Below are positions 16,924-29,875 of a stretch of DNA of 64,000 bases, in pieces; within the stretch, counting starts at the first letter, position 1; each line of letters opens with the position of its first letter. The notes under the pieces were generated by a model. It saw nothing but the letters and a program-made list of their open reading frames with translations, was not told the origin of the DNA and made no database searches. Where the stretch lies: the NCBI RefSeq assembly GCF_028548395.1, contig NZ_JAQQLA010000011.1, positions 1 to 64,000 on the forward strand. Reading direction: 5' to 3'. The position numbers and the translations under genes were made by a program. Source of the stretch: Vogesella indigofera (GTDB lineage Bacteria > Pseudomonadota > Gammaproteobacteria > Burkholderiales > Chromobacteriaceae).

Positions 16924-18816
16924 ATGATTTATCCGACGACCTTTGACGTGATCGTGGTGGGCGGCGGCCATGCCGGTACCGAAGCCGCGCTGGCGGCCGC
17001 GCGCATGGGCTGCAGCACCTTGCTGCTGACCCACAATATCGAGACGCTGGGGCAGATGTCGTGCAACCCGTCGATCGGCGGCATCGGCAAGGGTCATCTG
17101 GTAAAAGAAGTGGACGCGCTGGGCGGCGCCATGGCGCTGGCCACCGACATCGGCGGCATCCAGTTCCGCACCCTCAACGCCTCCAAGGGGCCGGCGGTGC
17201 GCGCCACTCGCGCCCAGGCCGACCGCGTGCTGTACAAGGCGGCCATCCGCGAGATGCTGGAAAACCAGCCCAACCTGACGCTGTTCCAGCAGCCGGTGGA
17301 CGACCTGCTGATCGAGGGCGACCGTGTCGCCGGCGCCATCACCGCCATCGGCATCACCTTCCGCGGCAAGAGTGTGGTGCTCACCGCCGGCACCTTCCTG
17401 TCCGGCAAGATCCACGTCGGGCTGGAAAACTACAGCGGCGGCCGCGCCGGCGACGCTGCGGCGTCGACGCTGGGCGAGCGCCTGCGCGAGCTGAGCCTGC
17501 CGGTGGGCCGTCTCAAGACCGGCACCCCGCCGCGCATCGACGGCCGCAGCATCGACTTCAGCGTGATGGAAGCGCAGCCGGGCGACACCCCGGAGCCGGT
17601 GTTCTCCTATCGCGGCAGCCGCGCGATGCACCCGAAACAGCTGCCGTGCTGGATCACCCACACCAACGAGCGTACCCACGACATCATCCGCAGCGGTTTT
17701 GCGCGCAGCCCGATGTTCACCGGCGTGATCGAAGGCGTCGGCCCGCGCTACTGCCCGTCGATCGAGGACAAGATCAACCGCTTCGCCGACAAGGACAGCC
17801 ACCAGATCTTCCTGGAGCCGGAAGGCCTGACTACTCACGAATACTATCCGAACGGGATTTCCACCAGCCTGCCGTTCGACATCCAGCTGGCGGCGGTGCG
17901 CTCCATTCCCGGACTGGAAAACGCGCACATCCTGCGCCCAGGCTACGCCATCGAGTACGACTACTTCGACCCGCGCGGCCTGAAGTCGACGCTGGAAACC
18001 AAGGCCATCCACGGCCTGTTCTTCGCCGGCCAGATCAACGGTACCACCGGCTATGAAGAAGCGGCGGCGCAGGGGCTGCTGGCCGGTCTCAACGCCGGTC
18101 TCTTCGCCCGCGAACAGGCCGGCTGGTGCCCGCGCCGCGACGAGGCCTACCTCGGCGTGCTGGTCGACGACCTGTCCACCATGGGCGTGTCCGAGCCGTA
18201 CCGCATGTTCACCAGTCGCGCCGAGTTCCGCCTGCAGCTGCGCGAGGACAATGCCGACCTGCGCCTGACCGAGCTTGGCCGCAAGCTGGGGCTGGTCGGT
18301 GACGCACAGTGGGACGCGTTCTGCCGCAAGCGCGACGCGGTCGAGGCGGAAAAGCAGCGCCTGGCCACGCACTACGTGCACCCGGGCAAGCTGCAGCCGG
18401 GCGAGGACGAGGCAATGTTCGGCCAGAAGCTGGCGCGCGAGTACAGCCTGCACGACCTGCTGAAGCGCCCTAACGTCAACTATCGCCAGCTGATGACGCT
18501 GTCGCAGGCGGGGGAGGGCGTCGCCGACGAGGTAGTGGCGGAACAGGTCGAGATCCAGGTCAAGTATCAGGGCTACATCGACCGCCAGAACGAGGAGGTG
18601 GCCAAGCGCGAGCAACTCGACGACGTCAAGCTGCCGCTGGACATCGACTACGCGCTGGTGAAGGGGTTGTCGAAGGAAGTGTCGCAGAAACTCAACCAGC
18701 ATCGCCCGGAGACGCTGGGCCAGGCCTCGCGCATCCAGGGCATCACCCCGGCGGCGATCGCGCTGCTGCTGGTGCACCTCAAACGCGGCTTCAGCGACGC
18801 CCGTCACGGCGCCTGA
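16924..18816 (+). CDS. mnmG: tRNA uridine-5-carboxymethylaminomethyl modification enzyme MnmG (GidA)
   Basis: 630 residues, the normal length. With MnmE it installs cmnm5U at the wobble position of several tRNAs, using FAD and methylene-THF. Visible: dinucleotide motif [80 protein letters not shown] and the C-terminal LKRGF helix region. ATG 16924 begins at the FAD motif. It opens the origin-proximal cluster mnmG-rsmG-parA-parB-atp. Confidence 0.97.
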   Translation: MIYPTTFDVIVVGGGHAGTEAALAAARMGCSTLLLTHNIETLGQMSCNPSIGGIGKGHLVKEVDALGGAMALATDIGGIQFRTLNASKGPAVRATRAQADRVLYKAAIREMLENQPNLTLFQQPVDDLLIEGDRVAGAITAIGITFRGKSVVLTAGTFLSGKIHVGLENYSGGRAGDAAASTLGERLRELSLPVGRLKTGTPPRIDGRSIDFSVMEAQPGDTPEPVFSYRGSRAMHPKQLPCWITHTNERTHDIIRSGFARSPMFTGVIEGVGPRYCPSIEDKINRFADKDSHQIFLEPEGLTTHEYYPNGISTSLPFDIQLAAVRSIPGLENAHILRPGYAIEYDYFDPRGLKSTLETKAIHGLFFAGQINGTTGYEEAAAQGLLAGLNAGLFAREQAGWCPRRDEAYLGVLVDDLSTMGVSEPYRMFTSRAEFRLQLREDNADLRLTELGRKLGLVGDAQWDAFCRKRDAVEAEKQRLATHYVHPGKLQPGEDEAMFGQKLAREYSLHDLLKRPNVNYRQLMTLSQAGEGVADEVVAEQVEIQVKYQGYIDRQNEEVAKREQLDDVKLPLDIDYALVKGLSKEVSQKLNQHRPETLGQASRIQGITPAAIALLLVHLKRGFSDARHGA

Positions 18817-18922
18817 ACGCCAAATTGCTGCACTGCGCTCCGAAGTGCCGACTTCGGGGCGCATTTGTTTTTGATACCCGTTACAATCGGGCTATTCGTT
18901 TCCAATCATTGCCCACTTCATC

Positions 18923-19549
18923 ATGACGCACCACGCAGAACTTACCCAAGGGTTGGCCGCAATCGGCCTGGAGCTGACGCCGGAGCAGATCACTCTGCTG
19001 GAGGGCTATCTTGGCCTGTTGGCCAAGTGGAACCAGACCTACAACCTGACCGCCATCCGCGAGGAAGAGCGCATGGTCAGCTACCACCTGCTCGACAGCC
19101 TGACGCTGGTGCCGCATCTGGCCGGCGGCACGCGCCTGCTCGACGTCGGCTCCGGTGGCGGCATGCCCGGCATCCCGGCGGCGATCGCACGCCCGGACCT
19201 GCAGGTGGTGGTGCTGGACGCCAACCACAAGAAGACCACCTTCCTGCGCCAGGCGGTGATCGAGCTGAAGCTGCCGAACGTGGAAGTGATCACTGACCGC
19301 GTCGAGGCCTACCAGCCGGCGCAGAAGTTCGACCGCATCACCAGTCGCGCCTTCTCCGAGCTGGCCGAGTTCGTCAAGCTGTCCAAGCACCTGCTGGCCG
19401 ACAGCGGCCAGTTCGTGGCGATGAAGGGGGTGTACCCGTACGAGGAAATCGCGCAGCTGCCGGAAGACTTCGCGGTATCCGAAGTGCTGCCGCTCTCCGT
19501 GCCTGGCCTCGATGCCGAGCGTCACCTCGTGCGCGTCGTCGCCAAATGA
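18923..19549 (+). CDS. rsmG: 16S rRNA (guanine527-N7)-methyltransferase RsmG (GidB)
   Basis: 208 residues. SAM-binding motif LLDVGSGGGMPGIPAAIA, with YNLTAIREEERMVSYHLLDSL before it and FDRITSRAFSELAEF after. It methylates G527 of 16S rRNA; loss gives low-level streptomycin resistance. Its stop overlaps the parA start (ATGA). The repeat at 18951 encodes GLAAI near the N-terminus. Confidence 0.96.
   Translation: MTHHAELTQGLAAIGLELTPEQITLLEGYLGLLAKWNQTYNLTAIREEERMVSYHLLDSLTLVPHLAGGTRLLDVGSGGGMPGIPAAIARPDLQVVVLDANHKKTTFLRQAVIELKLPNVEVITDRVEAYQPAQKFDRITSRAFSELAEFVKLSKHLLADSGQFVAMKGVYPYEEIAQLPEDFAVSEVLPLSVPGLDAERHLVRVVAK
18951..18961 (+). repeat. GGTTGGCCGCA repeat copy inside rsmG
   Basis: Exact core, read in frame as G-L-A-A-I. 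Confidence 0.9.
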
Positions 19550-20337
19550 CGGCACGCATCATCGCGGTCGCCAACCAGAAAGGCGGCGTCGGCAAAACCA
19601 CCACCGTGGTCAACCTGGCTGCCAGCCTGGCCGAGCAGGGCCGACGGGTGCTGATCGTTGATCTCGACCCGCAGGGCAATGCCACGATGGGCAGCGGCAT
19701 CGACAAGAGCGCGCTGTCGCGCTCGGTCTACCACGTGCTGCTGGCCGAGCACGAGGTGGTCGAGGTGGTGCAGCCGGCGAAGCAGGGCGGTTACGATGTG
19801 CTGCCGGCCAACCGCGACCTGTCGGCGGCCGAGGTCGAGCTGATGCAGGAGCTGGCGCGCGAAGCACGGCTGAAGAACGCGCTGGAGCAGGTGGCGGCCA
19901 ACTACGACTACATCCTGATCGACAGCCCGCCGTCGCTGAACCTGCTGACGTTGAACGGGCTGGTGGCAGCGCAGGGCGTGCTGATCCCGATGGTGTGCGA
20001 ATACTACGCGCTGGAAGGGCTGACCGACCTGGTCAACACCCTGCGCAAGGTGCGATTGGCGGTCAATCCGAAAATCGAGATCATGGGCCTGCTGCGCACT
20101 ATGTTTGATGCCCGTAGCAACCTGTCGCAACAGGTGTCGGAACAGCTGGCGCGCCACTTCGGCGACAAGGTGTTCGATACCGTCATCCCGCGCAACATCC
20201 GCCTGGCGGAGGCGCCCAGTCACGGCCTGCCGGCACTGATCTACGATCGCAATGCCCGTGGCGCCCAGGCGTACATCGCCCTCGCGGCGGAGCTGACTGC
20301 CCGTCTCGAACCGCAAACAACCACAGCAGAACAATAA
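19546..20337 (+). CDS. parA: Chromosome partitioning ATPase ParA (Soj)
   Basis: 263 residues with deviant Walker A KGGVGKTTTVVNLAASLA, Walker A' region VLIVDLDPQGNATMGSG and Walker B YILIDSPPSLNLLTLN. It drives segregation of ParB-parS complexes. It overlaps rsmG by four bases and parB starts two bases after its stop, so the three are one transcription unit. Confidence 0.97.
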   Translation: MTARIIAVANQKGGVGKTTTVVNLAASLAEQGRRVLIVDLDPQGNATMGSGIDKSALSRSVYHVLLAEHEVVEVVQPAKQGGYDVLPANRDLSAAEVELMQELAREARLKNALEQVAANYDYILIDSPPSLNLLTLNGLVAAQGVLIPMVCEYYALEGLTDLVNTLRKVRLAVNPKIEIMGLLRTMFDARSNLSQQVSEQLARHFGDKVFDTVIPRNIRLAEAPSHGLPALIYDRNARGAQAYIALAAELTARLEPQTTTAEQ

Positions 20338-20339
20338 AG

Positions 20340-21197
20340 ATGGCCAAACTCAAAGGACTGGGCCGCGGTCTTGACGCGCTGCTCTCCACCGTCGAATCCG
20401 TTGACGACCGCCTGACCGCATTGGCGATTGAGCGCATCCGTCCCGGTAAGTACCAGCCGCGCAGCCAGATCGACGACGCCGCACTGGAAGAGCTGACGGC
20501 CTCGATCCGCGCCCAGGGCGTGATCCAGCCGGTGGTGGTGCGCGAGGTCGGCCTCGGCGACTACGAGCTGATCGCCGGCGAGCGCCGCTGGCGTGCCAGC
20601 CGCAAGGCCGGTCTGGCCGAGATTCCGGCGGTGATCCGCTGTGTTTCCGACGAGGCGGCGCTGGCGATGGGGCTGATCGAGAATATCCAGCGCCAGGAGC
20701 TGGACCCGATCGAGGAAGCGCGTGGCCTGAAGCGGCTGATCGACGAGTTTGCCCTCACCCACGAGGCGGCCGCCGAGGCGGTCGGCCGTTCGCGCAGCGC
20801 GGTCAGCAACCTGCTGCGGCTACTGGCGCTACCGGAGCCGGTGCAGCAGATGCTGCACGATGGTCGTCTGGAAATGGGGCATGCCCGGGCATTGCTGCCG
20901 CTGCCGGTGCTGGAACAGATCAGCCTGGCGCATCAGATTGCCGCCGACGGCCTCACCGTGCGCGAGGTAGAACAAAAAGCGCAACAGCAGGACGGCAAGG
21001 TTGGCCGCAAACCGGCCGCGCCGGTACGGCAGGATGCCGACGTGCGCCGGCTGGCGGAAACGCTGTCCGAACAGCTGGGCATGAGCGTCAGTTTGCGCAA
21101 TGCGGCGCGCGGCAACGGCAAGCTGATCATCGAATATGCAAATCTGGATGAACTTGACCGGCTGCTGGAAAAACTGCAAGCAAAATCAAAGTTGTGA
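20340..21197 (+). CDS. parB: Chromosome partitioning protein ParB (Spo0J)
   Basis: 285 residues. N-terminal ParA-contact peptide (KGLGRGLDALLS), the CTP-binding ParB/Srx domain (PGKYQPRSQID, GVIQPVVVR, YELIAGERRWRASRKAG, IENIQRQELDPIEEA), the helix-turn-helix (THEAAAEAVGRSRSAVSNLLRLL) and a C-terminal dimer domain. The repeat at 20999 lies in the variable linker as KVGRK. I found no parS site in the window. Confidence 0.97.
   Translation: MAKLKGLGRGLDALLSTVESVDDRLTALAIERIRPGKYQPRSQIDDAALEELTASIRAQGVIQPVVVREVGLGDYELIAGERRWRASRKAGLAEIPAVIRCVSDEAALAMGLIENIQRQELDPIEEARGLKRLIDEFALTHEAAAEAVGRSRSAVSNLLRLLALPEPVQQMLHDGRLEMGHARALLPLPVLEQISLAHQIAADGLTVREVEQKAQQQDGKVGRKPAAPVRQDADVRRLAETLSEQLGMSVSLRNAARGNGKLIIEYANLDELDRLLEKLQAKSKL
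20999..21009 (+). repeat. GGTTGGCCGCA repeat copy inside parB
   Basis: Full 14-base consensus AAGGTTGGCCGCAA (20997-21010), read as K-V-G-R-K in the linker before the dimerisation domain, a place that tolerates change. Confidence 0.92.
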
Positions 21198-21234
21198 GCC
21201 GGGTTTTGGCCATAAACAGCGGAACGAAGCAAAG

Positions 21235-21264
21235 TTGACGCTTTCGTCACGTCAAGCCTATAAT
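21235..21264 (+). promoter_or_regulatory. Sigma-70 promoter of the atp operon
   Basis: TTGACG (21235-21240) and perfect TATAAT (21259-21264), 18 bp apart, 24 bp before the atpI start. A strong promoter suits this operon. Confidence 0.78.
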
Positions 21265-21288
21265 CGTCCGATTTTTTACGATTCAGAC

Positions 21289-22474
<1,186 letters not shown>

Positions 22475-22537
22475 TTTAACGATTTTCTTAGTACCTTTTT
22501 TCAAACCATCCTTGCACTTAGTCTTTAGGAGATTTAA

Positions 22538-22825
<288 letters not shown>

Positions 22826-22874
22826 TTTTTAACGCAAGCGGTTGTTGTCGTAACCCCACTGGAGGAAAACAAGC

Positions 22875-23345
22875 GTGGAATTCAATGCAACACTACTAGG
22901 CCAGGCGATCACGTTCGCTATCCTGGTATGGTTCACCATGAAGTTTGTTTGGCCTCCGCTTACCAACATGATGGACGAGCGTGCCAAGCGTATTGCTGAT
23001 GGCTTGGCCGCTGCAGAGCGTGGCAAACAGGATCTGGAAGCAGCCGAAAAGCGCGTTGCTGACGAACTTCGTCAGGCAAAACAACAAGCTACCGAGCTGA
23101 TTCTGGCCGCTGAAAAGCGTGCCAACCAGATCGTGGATGAAGCCAAGGACGCAGCTCGCACCGAAGGTGCAAAGCTGGTGGCGGACGCGAAGGCCCAAAT
23201 CGATCAGGAAGTTTTGCGTGCCAAGGAGTCGCTGCGTGAGCAGGTTGCCTCCCTGGCCGTGAGCGGCGCGGAAAAAATCCTGCGCAAAGAGATCGATGCA
23301 GCCAAGCACGCTGATCTGTTAGCTTCCATCAAAGCGGAGTTTTAA
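22875..23345 (+). CDS. atpF: F0F1 ATP synthase subunit b
   Basis: 156 residues: one N-terminal membrane helix ([18 protein letters not shown]), then a long charged helix rich in Ala, Lys and Glu that forms the peripheral stalk dimer. Starts at GTG 22875, with GGAGGA nearby. Confidence 0.96.
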   Translation: MEFNATLLGQAITFAILVWFTMKFVWPPLTNMMDERAKRIADGLAAAERGKQDLEAAEKRVADELRQAKQQATELILAAEKRANQIVDEAKDAARTEGAKLVADAKAQIDQEVLRAKESLREQVASLAVSGAEKILRKEIDAAKHADLLASIKAEF

Positions 23346-23352
23346 ACAACTC

Positions 23353-23889
23353 ATGGCAGAACTTATTACCGTAGCAAGGCCCTATGCCGAAGCGGTATAC
23401 AGCCTGGCCGCCGAGCAGCAGTCGCAGGCCAAATGGTCTGAAGCGCTCGCGTGGCTGGCTGCCATGGTGACAAACCCGGACGTGGCCCAGGTGGTCACCA
23501 ACCCGAAACATACCGCGCAAGAGGTTGAGGCGCTGTTGTTGGACGTGTTGGGTGAACGTGGTAGTGACGACATCAAGAAGTTTGTTGTCACCCTCATCGA
23601 AAACCGCCGTCTGACATTGTTACCGGAAATTGCTGGCCAGTTTGAACAGCTCCGAGCCAAGTCCGAGGGAGTCGTCGACGCAGTCGTCGAATCGGCTTTC
23701 CCGCTGACCGAAGCTCAGCAAACCGATCTGATCGCCGCGCTTACCAAGAAGTATGGCAAGACCGTACGAATTGAAGTGCGCGAAGCTGCCGAGCTTATCG
23801 GCGGCGTACGCATTTTGATCGGTGATGACGTGATTGATGCGTCTGTGAGCGGCAAACTGCACGCAATGGCGGCAAGCCTCAAGAATTAG
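23353..23889 (+). CDS. atpH: F0F1 ATP synthase subunit delta
   Basis: 178 residues. Opens [12 protein letters not shown], the conserved start of delta, and ends with the [24 protein letters not shown] region that meets subunit b. Links the peripheral stalk to the F1 head. Spaced seven bases after atpF. Confidence 0.96.
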   Translation: MAELITVARPYAEAVYSLAAEQQSQAKWSEALAWLAAMVTNPDVAQVVTNPKHTAQEVEALLLDVLGERGSDDIKKFVVTLIENRRLTLLPEIAGQFEQLRAKSEGVVDAVVESAFPLTEAQQTDLIAALTKKYGKTVRIEVREAAELIGGVRILIGDDVIDASVSGKLHAMAASLKN

Positions 23890-23897
23890 GAGAGATC

Positions 23898-25439
23898 ATG
23901 CAGTTGAACCCCTCTGAAATCAGTGACCTGATCAAGGCGAAGATTCAGAACCTGTCCGAAGGTGTAGAGACGCGTACCAAAGGTACCGTGATCTCCGTGA
24001 CCGACGGTATCGTTCGTATCCACGGCCTGACAGACGTGATGCAGGGTGAAATGCTCGAGTTCTCGGGCAACACCTTTGGCCTGGCCATGAACCTGGAGCG
24101 TGACTCCGTTGGTGCCGTGATCCTGGGCGAGTACGAGCACATCTCCGAAGGTCAGGAAGTTAAGTGTACCGGTCGCATTCTGGAAGTGCCGGTAGGTCCT
24201 GAGCTGGTTGGCCGCGTGGTAAACGCGCTGGGTCAGCCGATCGATGGTAAAGGTCCGATCAACGCGACCAAATCCTCCCCGATCGAAAAGATTGCTCCGG
24301 GCGTGATTGCCCGTCAGTCCGTTTCGCAGCCTATGCAAACCGGCCTGAAGTCGATCGACGCCATGGTGCCGGTTGGCCGTGGTCAGCGTGAGCTGATCAT
24401 TGGCGACCGTCAGACAGGCAAAACTGCTGTCGCACTGGACGCGATTGTTAACCAGAAAGGCACCGGCGTTGTCTGCATCTACGTAGCCGTAGGTCAGAAA
24501 GCATCGTCGATCGCCAACGTGGTTCGCAAACTGGAAGAGCACGGCGCACTGGCCCACACCATCGTGGTTGCCGCGACCGCTTCCGAAGCTGCTGCGCTGC
24601 AGTTCATTGCCCCGTACTCCGGTTGCGCAATGGGCGAATACTTCCGCGACATCGGTGAAGATGCGCTGATCGTATACGATGACCTGTCGAAACAGGCTGT
24701 TGCCTACCGTCAGATCTCGCTGCTGCTGCGTCGTCCACCGGGCCGTGAAGCCTACCCTGGCGACGTATTCTACCTGCACTCCCGTCTGCTGGAACGCGCT
24801 TCCCGCATCAACGAGGACGAGGTAGAGAAGCTGACTGGTGGCGCCGTCAAAGGCAAAACCGGCTCGCTGACCGCGCTGCCGATCATCGAAACCCAGGCTG
24901 GTGACGTTTCCGCCTTCGTTCCGACCAACGTGATTTCGATTACCGACGGTCAGATCTTCCTGGAAACCGACCTGTTCAACGCCGGTATCCGTCCTGCGAT
25001 CAACGCCGGTATCTCGGTGTCGCGCGTGGGTGGTGCAGCTCAGACCAAAGTCATCAAGAAACTGGGCGGTGGTATTCGTCTGGCTCTGGCCCAGTATCGC
25101 GAACTGGCTGCGTTCTCGCAGTTTGCTTCCGACCTGGACGAAGCAACCCGCAAGCAGCTGCAGCACGGTGAGGTGGTTACCGAACTGATGAAGCAGAAGC
25201 AGTTCTCGACCCTGTCTACCGCCGAAATGGCGCTGACACTGTGGTCGGTGAACAAGGGTTACTACGAAGATGTGCCGGTGAAGAGCGCGTTGGCTTTCGA
25301 AGCCGCCTTCCTGGCCTATGTTCGCGCCAACCATGCTGACGTACTGGCTGCAACGGATGCGAGCGGTGACCTGTCTGCCGACAACGAAAAAGTACTGGCC
25401 TCGGCGATCGCGTCGTTCAAGGCTGGCTACAGTTTCTAA
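23898..25439 (+). CDS. atpA: F0F1 ATP synthase subunit alpha
   Basis: 513 residues with the non-catalytic nucleotide-binding P-loop [13 protein letters not shown], the signature [17 protein letters not shown] and [17 protein letters not shown]. Starts nine bases after atpH. Codon use is more biased than in neighbouring regions, as expected for high expression. Confidence 0.98.
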   Translation: MQLNPSEISDLIKAKIQNLSEGVETRTKGTVISVTDGIVRIHGLTDVMQGEMLEFSGNTFGLAMNLERDSVGAVILGEYEHISEGQEVKCTGRILEVPVGPELVGRVVNALGQPIDGKGPINATKSSPIEKIAPGVIARQSVSQPMQTGLKSIDAMVPVGRGQRELIIGDRQTGKTAVALDAIVNQKGTGVVCIYVAVGQKASSIANVVRKLEEHGALAHTIVVAATASEAAALQFIAPYSGCAMGEYFRDIGEDALIVYDDLSKQAVAYRQISLLLRRPPGREAYPGDVFYLHSRLLERASRINEDEVEKLTGGAVKGKTGSLTALPIIETQAGDVSAFVPTNVISITDGQIFLETDLFNAGIRPAINAGISVSRVGGAAQTKVIKKLGGGIRLALAQYRELAAFSQFASDLDEATRKQLQHGEVVTELMKQKQFSTLSTAEMALTLWSVNKGYYEDVPVKSALAFEAAFLAYVRANHADVLAATDASGDLSADNEKVLASAIASFKAGYSF

Positions 25440-25483
25440 ACTGAGTCTTTCGGACAACCTCGAGTTAAAGAAAGGTTCGGGAT

Positions 25484-26350
25484 ATGGCAGTCGGTAAAGA
25501 GATTCTCACCAAGATCCGAAGCGTGCAGAACACGCAGAAGATCACCCGCGCTATGCAAATGGTGTCAACCTCCAAGATGCGCAAAACGCAAGAGCGTATG
25601 CGCGCTGCCCGTCCTTACGCCGAGAAGGTGCGCTCCGTTATGGCGCACCTGGCTTCGGCCAACACGGATCTGGAGCACCCACTGCTTGCACGTCGTGACG
25701 TTATCAAGCGTGCTGGTATTCTGTTGATCACTTCGGACAAAGGCCTTTGCGGTGGCTTAAACGCCAATACCCTGAAGCGCTTTTATGCCAAAGTCAGCGA
25801 ACTGCAAGCGCAAGATGTCGCAGTTGACGTCTGCGCCATCGGCCAGAAAGGCCTTGCAGCATGCCAGCGTGCCAAACTGAACGTTGTGGCAAGTGCGGTT
25901 CAGCTGGGCGATGTGCCCAAGCTGGAAAAATTGATCGGCCCGCTTACAGTACTGCTGAAACAGTATGCTGAAGGCGAACTGGATGCGGTTTATATCGTGT
26001 ATTCCCGTTTCATCAACACGATGAAGCAGGAGCCAGCCCTGGAACAACTGTTGCCGTTGACCGACGAGCATATGGTATCGGAGCACACCCATTCGTGGGA
26101 CTACCTCTACGAGCCGAATGCCACTGACGTGATGGAGTTCCTGGTGAAGCGTTATCTGGAGTCCGTGGTGTACCAGTCTGTGGCGGAAAACATTGCTTCC
26201 GAGCAAGCCGCCCGTATGGTCGCCATGAAGGCTGCAACCGATAACGCGGGTAATGCGATCAAGCAACTGCGTCTTGTGTATAACAAGTCGCGTCAGGCAG
26301 CAATTACCAAAGAGCTGTCCGAGATCGTGTCTGGTGCCGCTGCGGTATAA
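25484..26350 (+). CDS. atpG: F0F1 ATP synthase subunit gamma
   Basis: 288 residues; the central rotor shaft. Conserved N-terminus ([30 protein letters not shown], split across helix 1) and C-terminal [18 protein letters not shown] helix that enters the alpha-beta hexamer. Lies between atpA and atpD. Confidence 0.97.
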   Translation: MAVGKEILTKIRSVQNTQKITRAMQMVSTSKMRKTQERMRAARPYAEKVRSVMAHLASANTDLEHPLLARRDVIKRAGILLITSDKGLCGGLNANTLKRFYAKVSELQAQDVAVDVCAIGQKGLAACQRAKLNVVASAVQLGDVPKLEKLIGPLTVLLKQYAEGELDAVYIVYSRFINTMKQEPALEQLLPLTDEHMVSEHTHSWDYLYEPNATDVMEFLVKRYLESVVYQSVAENIASEQAARMVAMKAATDNAGNAIKQLRLVYNKSRQAAITKELSEIVSGAAAV

Positions 26351-26383
26351 CCGTCGCAGGACTGTAAAAGTTTATTGAGTTAG

Positions 26384-27787
<1,404 letters not shown>

Positions 27788-27802
27788 TCAAGGAGAGGGC
27801 TA

Positions 27803-28225
27803 ATGGCCAAGATGCATGTGGAAGTGGTCAGTACCGAACAGCAGATCTACTCTGGTGAAGCCGAATTTCTGGTGGCGCCGGCTCAGGAAGGCGAGATCGG
27901 TATTTATCCACGTCACGTGCCGCTGTTGACCCGTATCAAGCCAGGCCTGTTGCGTTTGACAGTGCCTGGTTCCAAGGAAGAAGTGCTGGTGGCGGTATCC
28001 GGTGGCATGATGGAAGTGCAACCTAACCACATCACGGTTCTTGCGGATACGGCGATTCGCGGTGAGGATCTCGACGAAGCGCGTGCGGCAGAAGCCAAAC
28101 GTACTGCTGAGGATGCCCTCAAGCATGCGGCCAGTGATCAAGACACGGCGAAAGCACAAGCTGCTCTGGCTTCTGCGATTGCCCAGCTCAAGGCACTGGA
28201 GTATCTGCGCAAGCGCGTGCACTAA
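27803..28225 (+). CDS. atpC: F0F1 ATP synthase subunit epsilon
   Basis: 140 residues: N-terminal beta barrel (MHVEVVSTEQQIYSGEAEFL, GEIGIYPRHVPLLTRIKPG) and a C-terminal two-helix region rich in Ala that inhibits ATP hydrolysis. Last gene of the operon; the terminator follows within 30 bases. Confidence 0.97.
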   Translation: MAKMHVEVVSTEQQIYSGEAEFLVAPAQEGEIGIYPRHVPLLTRIKPGLLRLTVPGSKEEVLVAVSGGMMEVQPNHITVLADTAIRGEDLDEARAAEAKRTAEDALKHAASDQDTAKAQAALASAIAQLKALEYLRKRVH

Positions 28226-28251
28226 GCGCGTCAGCGTTTGCTGTATAGTTC

Positions 28252-28280
28252 AGGCTGTCACTCCGGTGACAGCCTTTTTC
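28252..28280 (+). terminator. Terminator of the atp operon
   Basis: AGGCTGTCAC / GTGACAGCCT 10-bp stem with a four-base loop, followed by TTTTT (28275-28279). Confidence 0.88.
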
Positions 28281-28337
28281 ATTTCTGGATAGACAGGCAT
28301 ACTCGCCGCCTGGCTATTGTCATTATCTGGACTGTTC

Positions 28338-29702
28338 ATGGACTCTCTCAGCGTTGTCATTCTGGCTGCCGGCAAAGGCAAGCGTATGTATTCGGCCTTG
28401 CCCAAGGTATTGCACCCGATCGGCGGACAGCCGATGCTGGCGCGCGTGATCGCGACCGCCCGCCAGTTGCAGCCGGCCAAGATCGTGGTGGTCTACGGCC
28501 ACGGCGGTGAGCAGGTTCGCGAGCAGATCCAGGACCCGGACATCGCCTGGGCACTACAGGCCGAGCAGCTGGGCACCGGCCACGCGCTGAAGATGGCGCT
28601 GCCGCACCTGCCCAAGGTTGGCCGCACGCTGGTGCTGTACGGCGACGTGCCGCTGACCACGCTGGCGACCCTGCAGCAGCTGCTGGCGGTGGCGGAGCAG
28701 GGCATGGCGCTGCTGGTCGACGTGTTGCCGGATGCCAGCGGTTACGGCCGCATCGTGCGCAATGCCGCCGGCGACATCGTCGCCATCGTGGAAGACAAGG
28801 ACTGCAACCCGCAGCAGAAGGCGATCCGCGAGATCAATACCGGCATGCTGGTGCTGCCGAACGAGCGTCTCGACGGCTGGCTCAGCGCGCTGAAAAACGG
28901 CAATGCGCAGGGCGAATACTACCTGACCGATGTCATCGGCCTGGCGGTGGCCGACGGTCTGGCGGTACCCGGCGTCACCGTGACCGCCTCGTGGGAGGCC
29001 GCCGGTGTCAACAACAAGTGGCAGCTGGCCGAACTGGAGCGTCAGCTGCAGCTGAACCAGGCGCGGGCACTGCTCACCGCCGGCGTCACCCTCGCCGATC
29101 CGGCACGCATCGATGTGCGCGGCGAATTGCAGCACGGCCAGGATGTCAGCATCGACGTCGGCTGCGTGTTCGAAGGTAGGGTACAGCTCGGTGACGGCGT
29201 GCAGATCGGTGCCTACTGCGTGCTGAAAAATGTCAGCATCGCGGCCGGCAGCCGCATTGCCCCGTACTCGCACCTGGAAGACGCAGAGGTGGGCGAGGGC
29301 TGCCGCATCGGGCCGTATGCGCGGCTGCGTCCCGGCGCCAGACTGGCGGCGCAGGTGCACGTCGGCAACTTTGTCGAGATCAAGAAGAGCAATGTCGGCA
29401 TCGGCTCCAAGGTTAATCACCTGACCTATATCGGCGATGCCGACATCGGCAGCAAGGTCAATATCGGCGCCGGCTCGGTGACCTGCAACTACGACGGGGT
29501 CAACAAGTACCGCACCGTGATCGGCGATCATGTCTTCGTCGGCTCCGGCACGCTGATGGTGGCGCCGGTGACTCTGGAAGAGGGCGCCACCATCGGCGCC
29601 GGCTCGGTGCTCACCAAGACCGCCCCCGCTGGCCAGCTCACCGTGGCGCGTGCCAAGCAGCTGACGGTGCCGGGCTGGCAGCGCCCGCAGAAGAAAAACT
29701 GA
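28338..29702 (+). CDS. glmU: Bifunctional GlmU (GlcN-1-P acetyltransferase / GlcNAc-1-P uridylyltransferase)
   Basis: 454 residues. N-terminal uridylyltransferase ([38 protein letters not shown]), C-terminal left-handed beta-helix acetyltransferase ([43 protein letters not shown]). Makes UDP-GlcNAc for peptidoglycan and LPS. ATG 28338 begins at the pyrophosphorylase motif. Upstream of glmR and glmS as in Pseudomonas. Confidence 0.97.
   Translation: MDSLSVVILAAGKGKRMYSALPKVLHPIGGQPMLARVIATARQLQPAKIVVVYGHGGEQVREQIQDPDIAWALQAEQLGTGHALKMALPHLPKVGRTLVLYGDVPLTTLATLQQLLAVAEQGMALLVDVLPDASGYGRIVRNAAGDIVAIVEDKDCNPQQKAIREINTGMLVLPNERLDGWLSALKNGNAQGEYYLTDVIGLAVADGLAVPGVTVTASWEAAGVNNKWQLAELERQLQLNQARALLTAGVTLADPARIDVRGELQHGQDVSIDVGCVFEGRVQLGDGVQIGAYCVLKNVSIAAGSRIAPYSHLEDAEVGEGCRIGPYARLRPGARLAAQVHVGNFVEIKKSNVGIGSKVNHLTYIGDADIGSKVNIGAGSVTCNYDGVNKYRTVIGDHVFVGSGTLMVAPVTLEEGATIGAGSVLTKTAPAGQLTVARAKQLTVPGWQRPQKKN
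28616..28626 (+). repeat. GGTTGGCCGCA repeat copy inside glmU
   Basis: Exact core with AA flank, read as K-V-G-R-T. It is the first copy after a gap of about 7.6 kb that spans the atp operon. Confidence 0.9.
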
Positions 29703-29718
29703 CGCGTTCTTGCGCAGC

Positions 29719-29757
29719 AAAAAACCGCCTTGGCCATCCGGCCAGGCGGTTTTTTCA
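29719..29757 (+). terminator. Terminator of glmU
   Basis: AAAAAACCGCC..GGCC / GGCC.GGCGGTTTTTT hairpin with one bulged base and a four-base loop; A and T tracts on both sides make it usable in either direction. Confidence 0.88.
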
Positions 29758-29773
29758 TGCTTGTGTGGTGCAA

Positions 29774-29784
29774 GGTTGGCCGCA
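29774..29784 (+). repeat. GGTTGGCCGCA repeat copy upstream of glmR
   Basis: Exact core within AAGGTTGGCCGCAAGCGG, in the 170-bp gap between the glmU terminator and glmR. Confidence 0.9.
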
Positions 29785-29832
29785 AGCGGGCCGTGCGTAT
29801 TTCATCGCCGTAAGGTGCTTGTTCTGCACAGC

Positions 29833-29872
29833 TTTCGCTGATATATTTCGCAAAACTTCCGAAACGAAATAT
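29833..29872. promoter_or_regulatory. Candidate GlmR operator (TTTCG/CGAAA repeats)
   Basis: ATATTTCG (29843-29850) and CGAAATAT (29865-29872) form a perfect 8-bp inverted repeat, with further TTTCG (29833) and CGAAA (29860) elements. DeoR-family repressors often bind such TTTC/GAAA repeats. It sits directly before the glmR start, so autoregulation and control of glmS are plausible. Confidence 0.5.
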
Positions 29873-29875
29873 TTG

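Noticed and set aside
20340..21288. parS site near parAB
   Set aside because: I looked for TGTTTCACGTGAAACA around mnmG-parB and found none by eye; it may lie outside the window.
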